Of a stretch of DNA of 12,386 bases, positions 1-5,827 are shown one piece after another (within the stretch, counting starts at the first letter, position 1; each line of letters starts with the position of its first letter). This DNA comes from an uncultured Ruminococcus sp. (GTDB taxonomy: Bacteria; Bacillota; Clostridia; Oscillospirales; Ruminococcaceae). The stretch lies in the NCBI GenBank assembly GCA_937894495.1, contig CALCRR010000217.1, forward strand, positions 1-12,386. The letters are read 5' to 3'. Both the position numbers and the translations under genes were made by a program. A model generated the notes under the pieces. The model saw nothing but the letters and a program-made list of their open reading frames with translations, ran no database searches and had not been told where the DNA came from.

Positions 1-153
1 TTTCATCTGCATACCAGTAACAGTTACTTCCTTATTCATCGTAAACCAAGCGTATGGCAGTTCAGTAAAAAAGATGACATTCCCAAAAAGCAAAGGAAAA
101 GATAAAATAATCATATTTGTGTAGAAAAGATTATGCTTTTTCCTGTTGCGCTC

Positions 154-182
154 TTTACAAGAATAGAGATATGTGGTATCAT
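154..182 (+). promoter_or_regulatory. Sigma-A promoter for the DUF1841-like gene
   Basis: TTTACA at 154-159 and TATCAT at 177-182 are separated by exactly 17 bases, each one mismatch from the sigma-A consensus. Transcription would start near 189, giving a leader of about 100 nt before the ATG at 293. No other good promoter was seen between here and the gene. Confidence 0.6.
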
Positions 183-292
183 CAATATAAGGATTAGGTT
201 TGCCTTAAATGAAACTCTCATAACCAGCTCTATTCTACATTTTATCAGCAGGCTTCAGGGCAAACAAATAAACTGCATCGGAGGACAGCCAT

Positions 293-592
293 ATGAAAGC
301 AAGGATACCGAAGAACTACGATTCAGCATTTGATGATAATGATTATTCAAATGCAGAATATAATCCAAGATTGCATCATATCATCAACGAGGTCATAGAT
401 AATCAGCTACGGGACAATGATCCGCCGGAAGCAAGGGAGGCACTTGACCGCCTGATGGCTCAGGGTGATACCGAAGAGGAAGCCAAGAGAAAGATAGGTG
501 CTGTACTTGTGACGCATATCTACAACAATATGTCTCACAAGGGGAACGCCGATAACGAGGTGTACCGACAGCAGCTTAAAGAAATCAAATAA
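293..592 (+). CDS. Small DUF1841-like protein of unknown function
   Basis: This 99-aa soluble, acidic protein has no signal peptide or membrane segment. Residues about 24-75 follow the pattern I know from DUF1841: an N-P-x-L-H element (NPRLHH), an amphipathic helix ending in QL, then D-x-P-P-E-x-R-x-A with RL and G, and a final helix (KIGAVLVTHIYNN). The biochemical role of that family is unknown to me. The ATG is supported by GGAGG at 280-284, eight bases upstream. It is a single-gene unit, with a 17-bp-spaced promoter at 154-182 and a hairpin terminator directly after the stop. The family call rests on pattern memory, not a search; that the gene is real is more certain than its family. Confidence 0.75.
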   Translation: MKARIPKNYDSAFDDNDYSNAEYNPRLHHIINEVIDNQLRDNDPPEAREALDRLMAQGDTEEEAKRKIGAVLVTHIYNNMSHKGNADNEVYRQQLKEIK

Positions 593-606
593 GAATATTG
601 TGTTTA

Positions 607-646
607 AAGGACTCTGTACCCGTTTGGGGTGCGGAGTCCTTTTTTG
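607..646 (+). terminator. Intrinsic terminator after the DUF1841-like gene
   Basis: The stem AAGGACTC..ACCC pairs with GGGT..GAGTCCTT (607-621 with 627-642) through two G-U wobbles, and is followed by a T run (639-646). It lies 15 nt after the stop codon and ends that single-gene transcript. Confidence 0.85.
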
Positions 647-794
647 TTTCGTATCCAATGCAGAACTATTGCTTCTTTGCATTTCATACAAATCAAAAAC
701 GGTAAAATCCGAGCGACACTTTGCATAGATTTTTTTATCTTGGTTTGTTCAATGACACAGTAAAAATGAACAACTTGTAAACCTTCAAAAAAGT

Positions 795-2090
795 GCCTTA
801 AAAAATTCCTTGATTTTGTAGGTATATTGGAGAATAGTGCTGCGTGACAGAATTTTCAACGGCTATTAGGCGAATAGCAATTACCAGATATAGGTTATTA
901 TATGCAAGCCAATCTCATAGTCAAATTAGATATTTTATATCTCGGCTATCATAGCTTGTCTTGTCAGTTCAAACGAATATTCTGAAAACTAAAAATTCAC
1001 TCTTTCCAAAAGCCCGCCTAAGTGTGCTTACATATGAGAGGGTATGCTGCATAATCTTTCTTTCATCATTATTATTTAGAGGTCATGACCTCAAATAGAG
1101 AGCAGGATAAATCTAAATATTTTGTGAACGAGGGCAGATTTGCCTTAACTTTTGGGCCGAAATCCTAGGTATATATAGAGGTAGCTGTTTTTTGGGGTGG
1201 GATTATTTTTTATTTCAGAGTGGCAGCCTTATCTGTGATGAATCTAAATATTTTGTAAAATATCTCGAAATCCTCGAAAATCGGTTCCGAAAAATGCCCG
1301 ATTCTGTACTACCTTATGGAGGGGCATTCGTTGTTCAATTAGATCAGCAGTATGGCTCTCCACTATTTTGGCGTTTATGCAATTCTGAGATTATACTTTG
1401 GGTAGCCTCATTTTCACTTAAAAATATGCCTGATTTTGTAGTGTCATATGGAAGGAGGTTTCCCGCTATGCAATCTGACGAAAAGGCATAGTTTCAAAAG
1501 CACTCATTTGCCAGGACTCACAAACTTTTGAAAAATTATCTGAAACTGGTTAACTAAAAGGGCTCCAAGTGTGCTTACTATTGAGAGGTATTATAATTTC
1601 AGCAAATAAAAATTGGGAAGTAATACGTCACACCCACATCACTTTAATCCAATAGGCAAACCATACATTTTTCATAAGGCTGATTTGGTAAATACGGAGA
1701 TAATTATTACAATCTCCTTGAAACCGCTTATATTTTCCCCGAATTCTGTCGGAACTTATGAAGGGCGGTTTATTCCTTGCTGCTCTTTGCACAGATCGAG
1801 TAATACAGAATGTCACTATATCAAACAATTGTGCAACCGTCCAATCTTTTACAAAGCGGTTAAGTTTTTGCATGCTTTTTCCTTTTACCTTATGGAGAGG
1901 CTCCTTTTAGCCGAGCAAATATTTTTTGTCCAAACGTCGCTGTACTCAAAGCCGCCATATACATTATCGCCAACAATACCGCCACAGCCTTTGTGTAAGT
2001 CTTACAGTAATAGTTACAAATTGCTGAACCGACCAGAAAAATCCGCCCTGTCATGACCTACCTTTTGAAGGGACTATTCAGAAATACTAT
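795..2090. repeat. Degenerate tandem-like array of a ~30-bp core
   Basis: About nine copies of a core can be aligned by eye, starting near 811, 1017, 1158, 1299, 1430, 1565, 1740, 1883 and 2050. The clearest read as GATTYTGTA, about six variable bases, TATGGAGGGG and then TTC; other copies have TATGAGAGGGTAT or TTGAAGGGACTATTC. Successive starts are about 206, 141, 141, 131, 135, 175, 143 and 167 bases apart, so the unit is about 140 bp. A second sub-motif lies 40-60 bases before some cores: AATCTAAATATTTTGT is exact at about 1110-1125 and 1242-1257, with a weaker relative at about 1526-1550. Several copies translate to a similar peptide (DSVLPYGGAF, SVLTYERV, NSVGTYEGRF), but no frame stays open. 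I see no genuine gene in this stretch. Confidence 0.55.
1079..1092. promoter_or_regulatory. Perfect 14-bp palindrome
   Basis: GAGGTCATGACCTC is perfectly self-complementary with no spacer. It lies inside the degenerate repeat region, away from any gene start. The substring TCATGACCT recurs near 2051-2059, beside the last repeat core. It could bind a dimeric protein or be a chance feature; nothing here decides. Confidence 0.3.
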
Positions 2091-2700
2091 AATCATCAAA
2101 TCATTAGCCATATATCAATACCGCTGACCGCACAACTCCGCTGCCTCGCCAGCAGCCGAGCATTAAGCGTCAGCCGTAACAACAACCAATCAGACCGAAA
2201 GGAGGAATTCCGGCGCACATAAATATCGTAATAACATATCCATCGGGGCTGATCACCAAGCCCTGTGTATTCGGTATGCGCAGATATATGCCGCAGTATG
2301 ACTATGCCGTTAGGTCGTGTTGCAAGTAATATTATCCGCCACAGCCGAGCCATATCACTATATGAGATAAATTGTAAAGGGAAAGGAGCAAGATACCCAT
2401 ATTCGCTATGAGGGAGAAATACGCCAATCGTAAAGCCAACGCTGTTATCGCTTGTAAAAATGCTTACCGCCAATGCAGAATCTCGCCGCTCTGCATTGTC
2501 ATAATAATTCTACCGCAGCAGCTTCGCCTAAAATATGCTGTGATAGTTATTGTGAAGCGTTTAAGTGTAAGCAGCAATCGCTGTGAGCAGAAGCTACAGC
2601 AACGCATAGGCGCTGGATATGCGATAAGTAAGAAGCACAGCATAGTGCATCTGATAATATATGCTTTCGCATAAAAGATAAACCGTCAGGCGCATATATT
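2090..2700. other. Gene-free, hairpin-rich segment before the mobilization genes
   Basis: No reading frame here has a well-placed ribosome site or a recognisable product. The longest (2408-2674 plus, 2096-2473 minus) have odd compositions and overlap each other. Perfect inverted repeats are frequent: CAATGCAGA at 2471-2479 with TCTGCATTG at 2490-2498, CGCATA at 2603-2608 with TATGCG at 2618-2623, and TATGC at 2660-2664 with GCATA at 2669-2673. By eye the base composition is richer in G and C than the repeat array to its left. It could be part of an extended transfer origin, a structured RNA, or a decayed gene. Confidence 0.35.
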
Positions 2701-2890
2701 GTGCCCCCTGCCGAGGACGGCAGGAATTGAAAAAAATCAAATTGATACCCTAATTCTGATTTCTCGCCATAGCAAGCAAAGATTTTTCCGTACACCGGAA
2801 AAATCCGTACACCGATTTTGCGTTATCCCCGCAAAATGGTCTGTTTAGGGAACCCGTAGCCCTAAACAAATGTCCTCTTTCGAGGGCGCA
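2700..2890 (+). other. Candidate oriT: inverted-repeat cluster before mobC
   Basis: Four perfect inverted repeats lie within 170 bases just upstream of mobC. They are CCTGCCG with CGGCAGG (2707-2724), GATTTTTCCG with CGGAAAAATC (2781-2805), ATTTTGCG with CGCAAAAT (2815-2837) and TGTTTAGGG with CCCTAAACA (2842-2868). A short CCTC/GAGG hairpin follows at 2874-2885, and TCCGTACACCG occurs twice (2787-2797, 2804-2814). Transfer origins of MOBP systems typically lie directly before the relaxosome genes and contain such repeats next to the nick site. The nick position cannot be read from sequence alone. A role in controlling mobC expression is also possible. Confidence 0.5.
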
Positions 2891-2916
2891 GAAATATAAA
2901 CATCAAAACGAAAGGA

Positions 2917-3267
2917 ATGGTAAATATAGCAAGAAAATATAAACAGGTAAAGCGCAAGGAGCTGACCTTCGACCTGCCAGATTGGGAAAAGATAGAGCGC
3001 AGGGCGGAGGCTTGTCAGACCGACACCACAAAGTATTTGCGTAGAATGATACTGGATCGTGAGCCGATATTTTACGATATGAAAGAAATAGCCCCTATGC
3101 TAAACGGTATGAGGATAATCTCGTCAAATATCAACCAGATTGCTAAAAAGGCGAATGAGACTAACAACATCTATGCAGAGGATATCGAAATTATACGAAA
3201 GGAGATGGCTGAACTATCCCGTACTGTAAATTTATCGCTCTCCACACTACTGTCGATAAAAGCTTGA
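2917..3267 (+). CDS. mobC: MobC-type relaxosome accessory protein
   Basis: This 116-aa basic protein shows the pattern of MobC (PF05713) proteins. An N-terminal ribbon-helix-helix-like part (about residues 14-48: LTFDLPDWEKIERRAEAC, then a helix) would bind DNA. The family's signature helix follows (about 66-84: IISSNINQIAKKANE, compare N-x-N-Q-I-A). MobC proteins bind oriT, help open the strands and recruit the relaxase. It lies just after an inverted-repeat cluster and overlaps the relaxase gene, as expected of a mobilization operon. The AAAGGA motif sits almost against the ATG at 2917, unusually close, so translation may be weak; no better start is visible, because the upstream in-frame codons include only ATA or ATC. 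The 3' end also encodes the relaxase N-terminus in another frame. Confidence 0.85.
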   Translation: MVNIARKYKQVKRKELTFDLPDWEKIERRAEACQTDTTKYLRRMILDREPIFYDMKEIAPMLNGMRIISSNINQIAKKANETNNIYAEDIEIIRKEMAELSRTVNLSLSTLLSIKA

Positions 3268-4649
3268 GGTACATACTCAATCCCGACAAGACCGAGGAAC
3301 TGCTGTACACGGCCTCTATAAACTGTATGACCGATGCCGAATCAGCTTACCTGCAAATGCAGCTTGTCTATAACCAATTTGCGCGTGACCGCTTCGACAG
3401 TCCTCCACCTTTGGAGGGCAAAGGGACGGTGAAGGCAATTCACTACATACAGAGTTTCTCGCCGGAGGACAATGTTACGCCGGAGCTCGCACATAAGATA
3501 GCAAAAGCTTTTGTGCGTAAGATGTTTGGTGACGATGCACAGGCGGTCATCGCAACGCACGTTGACAGGCAGCACCTGCATTCACACATCATCATAAATA
3601 CTTACTCTTTAAGTGGTCATAAGTTTTATGCTAACAAGGATTCTTTGAAAGAAGTGCGGAGAGTATCCGACAGTGTATGCAAAGCACTTGGTGTTGAAAT
3701 AAATCCAAAGCTCACAGGCAAGGGCAAGTCGATAAAACGCTATGAATGGGAGCAGCGCAGAAAAGGCACCTCGTGGAAGGAACAGATCAGACAGGCAATC
3801 GACAGGCTGATACCCACAGTCGATACGCTTGATGAACTCTTACAGGCTATTGAAGAACGTGGCTATGAGGTCAAGCGTGGCAAGTATATTTCAATTAAAG
3901 CACCGGGGCAGGAACGCTATGTGCGTACCAAAACGCTTGGAGAAGAGTACGATGAGGAAAGCCTAAAAACACGAATACTCTATCGTGAGGTGGGTACAGG
4001 TACTACACCGGAGCTGAACAACGAATCAAAATTGCGGGCTGCCTACATCGCTATTATTGGTGATGTTCGTGTACTCGCAAGCCAGCATAAAAAGATACAG
4101 CGAAAGCGTATCATCACAGCCGAATACTCTGACGATAACGATCTTGATGTGTATAAGCTCTCGGCGCAGCTATCCGTAATCAATAAGAATAATCTTCATT
4201 CTATCGGAGTGGTAGAGAGCGAAATCAAACGCTTGAAGGATTTTTATGATAAGCAGAGGGTCGAGATAAATGAAACGATTGTGGAGCACAATCGCCTTGT
4301 GTCCTTGTGGGAGCAGGTGCAGGAGTTTTATGCACTATTAAAGAAATCCAAAGAGGGTGAGCTGTCTGATACAGAAAAACTGCGTAAGGCGGTTTGCAAG
4401 CAGGCAATGGAACAGAATGATATTCTGAACTCCGCAGATGTGGACTCACTACGCAGGAACGTGAAAAGTTTATCCAAGCGTGTAAGCAGTATGAAGGATA
4501 ATCTTGAAAAGTGTCGGCAGCGGTATGAAGTATACTGCGATATGCGGGACACATACAATAAGATTTCTAAAGGTGACTACATATCAAATCTTGTAGAGGA
4601 AGAACGTCAGCGGAGAGAGCAGGCTAATAAGAAAAAGCCACGCAGATAA
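3216..4649 (+). CDS. MOBP-type relaxase (HUH mobilization nuclease)
   Basis: Relaxase/mobilization nuclease (PF03432 type): it nicks one strand at oriT, stays covalently attached through a tyrosine and pilots the strand in transfer. With a start at 3216 the protein has 477 residues. Residues 1-27 (IALHTTVDKSLRYILNPDKT core) carry a conserved histidine (His10) and the probable catalytic Tyr19, matching the S-x-x-Y-I motif of MOBP enzymes. The HUH metal motif is at about 115-124 (THVDRQHLHSH: His115, Asp117, His120, His122, His124), followed by IIIN. The C-terminal 180 residues are charged and helical. The first ATG/GTG/TTG in this frame is TTG 3264, which would leave the catalytic tyrosine as residue 3. 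I therefore prefer ATC 3216, with AAAGGAG at 3198-3204 ahead of it. It overlaps mobC by 52 bases. Confidence 0.85.
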   Translation: MPYCKFIALHTTVDKSLRYILNPDKTEELLYTASINCMTDAESAYLQMQLVYNQFARDRFDSPPPLEGKGTVKAIHYIQSFSPEDNVTPELAHKIAKAFVRKMFGDDAQAVIATHVDRQHLHSHIIINTYSLSGHKFYANKDSLKEVRRVSDSVCKALGVEINPKLTGKGKSIKRYEWEQRRKGTSWKEQIRQAIDRLIPTVDTLDELLQAIEERGYEVKRGKYISIKAPGQERYVRTKTLGEEYDEESLKTRILYREVGTGTTPELNNESKLRAAYIAIIGDVRVLASQHKKIQRKRIITAEYSDDNDLDVYKLSAQLSVINKNNLHSIGVVESEIKRLKDFYDKQRVEINETIVEHNRLVSLWEQVQEFYALLKKSKEGELSDTEKLRKAVCKQAMEQNDILNSADVDSLRRNVKSLSKRVSSMKDNLEKCRQRYEVYCDMRDTYNKISKGDYISNLVEEERQRREQANKKKPRR

Positions 4650-4678
4650 ATATTTCAAAATTATAAAAGGAGTTTTTT

Positions 4679-5059
4679 ATGGCAAAGAAGGATTCGCCAA
4701 TTATGAAAAAGGTTAAGAGCCTGAGAGATATTCGGGCTCGTATTGATACGATCAACAAAGCGGCACAGAACAAGCAAGAGGAATTTGAACTCACGCTTAT
4801 GGACATTGAAGATGACCTCGGCTGCAATGATGATACGCTTAAAGCGCTCGGCAGGATAGTCACCAGATATTTTGGTATTACTATCACGCCGGAGATTTTT
4901 GAAGCAGAGGTCAAGCGTATATTGGCAATAAAAGGTGTGCCGGAATACATAGAGAGTATGAAGCCCTCGCTGCCTTATGCCAAGGAATTGGCTGCGCTTG
5001 CCGAGGTTATGAAAGAAATATCAGTCAAGCAAGCAAATGATACTTACCCTGCTAACTAA
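4679..5059 (+). CDS. Unrecognised 126-aa protein of the mobilization operon
   Basis: I do not recognise this family. The protein is soluble, mostly helical and rich in Lys and Glu, with a basic N-terminus (MAKKDSPIMKKVKSL). A long probable amphipathic helix at about 14-48 looks coiled-coil-like, and a charged C-terminal helix follows at about 93-118. There is no signal peptide, membrane segment or cysteine cluster; the single Cys is at about 49. The ATG has a good ribosome site (AAAGGAG at 4668-4674). It starts 29 bases after the relaxase stop with no terminator between, so it is almost certainly co-transcribed with mobC and the relaxase. A role in the relaxosome or in copy control is inference from position alone. 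Confidence 0.75.
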   Translation: MAKKDSPIMKKVKSLRDIRARIDTINKAAQNKQEEFELTLMDIEDDLGCNDDTLKALGRIVTRYFGITITPEIFEAEVKRILAIKGVPEYIESMKPSLPYAKELAALAEVMKEISVKQANDTYPAN

Positions 5060-5164
5060 TATTACGAAATTTTTAAGAGGGTAATAAATGCTTGAAGCTT
5101 TGATAAACAAGAAAGGAGCAAAAAGACCGTAGGAGATATAATAATACATGAAAGGATAATTAGA

Positions 5165-5251
5165 ATGGAGAAAAATAAATATCTGTTGGTACCCCTTTGC
5201 GGGCAGAGGTACAGCCGGATAGGAAAGGGACAAATGTTAACAAATTGTTAA
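5165..5251 (+). CDS. Possible 28-aa peptide in the mob-recombinase gap
   Basis: An ATG at 5165 opens 28 codons (begins MEKNKYLLVPLC, ends MLTNC). AAAGGA lies about nine bases upstream. An even shorter frame of 14 codons (5088-5132), with GAGGG ahead of it, precedes it. Both lie in the roughly 300-base gap between the mobilization gene and the Cys-rich gene, where no larger gene is present. They may be leader peptides, remnants of a decayed gene, or chance. Nothing in either sequence is recognisable, so this is reported with low confidence. Confidence 0.2.
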   Translation: MEKNKYLLVPLCGQRYSRIGKGQMLTNC

Positions 5252-5278
5252 ATTTGATATTTCCAAGGTTTAGGGGTT

Positions 5279-5306
5279 GATTTTTAGCACTTTAAAGTGT
5301 AAAATC
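5279..5306. promoter_or_regulatory. 28-bp imperfect palindrome, possible operator
   Basis: The perfect 12-bp palindrome CACTTTAAAGTG (5288-5299) is flanked by near-complementary arms, GATTTT (5279-5284) and AAAATC (5301-5306). A second palindrome, TTAACA-aat-TGTTAA, lies about 45 bases upstream (5237-5251). They sit 50-100 bases before the Cys-rich gene, where a repressor controlling the recombinase block could bind. Neither is followed by a T run, so they do not look like terminators. Confidence 0.4.
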
Positions 5307-5355
5307 GTTATAAGCAAAGGGGGACTGATTATCCCCGACAGGGGAAGGAGGGTTA

Positions 5356-5487
5356 ATGTACAGAAAGACAGAAAACGCGGCTAAATGCCGAGCGTTAGGT
5401 AAAGATAATTGTTTCTGCTGTGTGAATAAAGGACATTGTAAAGCGGAACACTCCGATCTCCTTGCAAAAAAGGAGGCGGTCAGATGA
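5356..5487 (+). CDS. Small cysteine-rich protein (43 aa)
   Basis: The gene is short but well supported. The ATG at 5356 is preceded by GGAAGGAGGG (5343-5352), a near-perfect ribosome site, and its TGA overlaps the next gene's ATG (ATGA, 5484-5487). The 43-aa product has cysteines at 11, 19, 21, 22 and 28 and histidines at 27 and 32 (pattern C-x7-C-x-C-C-x4-H-C-x3-H). That looks like a compact metal-binding knuckle. The C-terminus is charged (LLAKKEAVR). I do not recognise a named family. Coupling and position suggest it is co-made with the 71-aa protein and perhaps the recombinases; it could help regulate or direct them, but that is inference. Confidence 0.65.
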   Translation: MYRKTENAAKCRALGKDNCFCCVNKGHCKAEHSDLLAKKEAVR

Positions 5488-5699
5488 GGAAGCTGCTTTA
5501 CGGACAGGCGGAGTATTATTACTCACTCAGCTGCGAAATGACGGAAAAGCTTGAGGAGAGAGGGCTAATTACTGCAGATCAGCGCAAGCGTATCGACGAG
5601 CTTGACCGCAGGTCAATTTATGAAATGTACCCGTCTGTAAATGATATGGATAATGATAATGTCTGCAAGGACAATGACAAAAGTAATGTAGCTTCATAA
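5484..5699 (+). CDS. Small acidic protein upstream of the recombinases (71 aa)
   Basis: The ATG overlaps the stop of the Cys-rich gene (ATGA), so translation is probably coupled; AAGGAGG at 5470-5476 also serves as a ribosome site. Residues 1-50 read as a helical unit (LLYGQAEYYYSLSCEMTEKL, then GLITADQRKRIDEL), and the tail from about 51 is acidic and low-complexity (NDMDNDNVCKDNDKSN). The GLITxxQxxxI step resembles short C-terminal helices that follow recombinase or SHOCT-like segments, but I cannot name the family. It lies 128 bases before the first recombinase, across a hairpin-bearing leader. It may be an accessory factor such as a recombination directionality factor; this is inference from size and place. 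Confidence 0.65.
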   Translation: MRKLLYGQAEYYYSLSCEMTEKLEERGLITADQRKRIDELDRRSIYEMYPSVNDMDNDNVCKDNDKSNVAS

Positions 5700-5720
5700 A
5701 AAGCAAACATATATAAAGTA

Positions 5721-5753
5721 GATGCGGAGCAGGTTGGTCACCTGTTTCGTATC
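5721..5753 (+). promoter_or_regulatory. Strong hairpin in the leader of the first recombinase gene
   Basis: The 14 bases at 5721-5734 (GATGCGGAGCAGGT) pair fully with 5740-5753 (ACCTGTTTCGTATC) across a 5-base loop, using three G-U pairs as RNA. The inner CAGGT/ACCTG is perfect in DNA too. No T run follows, so it is not a usual terminator. It may control translation or mRNA stability of the recombinase genes, or act as a protein binding site, possibly a recombinase target. Confidence 0.45.
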
Positions 5754-5827
5754 TAACAAACTAAGTCATCTGTTTTGCAAGTATTATAAGTTTATGGTCA
5801 GGATAAAAAGAAGGGAGATGTAATAAA

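Noticed and set aside
1..113. Minus-strand frame open to the left edge, starting ATG 113 and reading MIILSFPLLFGNVIFFTELP onward
   Set aside because: It stays open to the window edge and has a hydrophobic start, but has no ribosome site or recognisable motif. With only about 38 codons visible it cannot be supported.
1192..1491. 99-codon plus-strand reading frame
   Set aside because: It is made of two copies of the degenerate repeat (MPDSVLPYGG and MPDFVVSYGR), has no ribosome site, and the similarity exists at DNA level in other copies in other frames.
1613..2056. 147-codon plus-strand reading frame
   Set aside because: It spans repeat units, starts without a ribosome site and has an unnatural composition rich in Ser, Pro, His and Cys; probably chance.
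2408..2674. 88-codon plus-strand frame before the mobilization genes
   Set aside because: The nearest AGGAG is too far upstream, the composition is odd, and inverted repeats run through it; more likely non-coding.
700..2900. CRISPR array
   Set aside because: The repeats are degenerate and about 140 bp apart, not identical 25-40 bp repeats with 30-40 bp spacers, and no cas gene is present.
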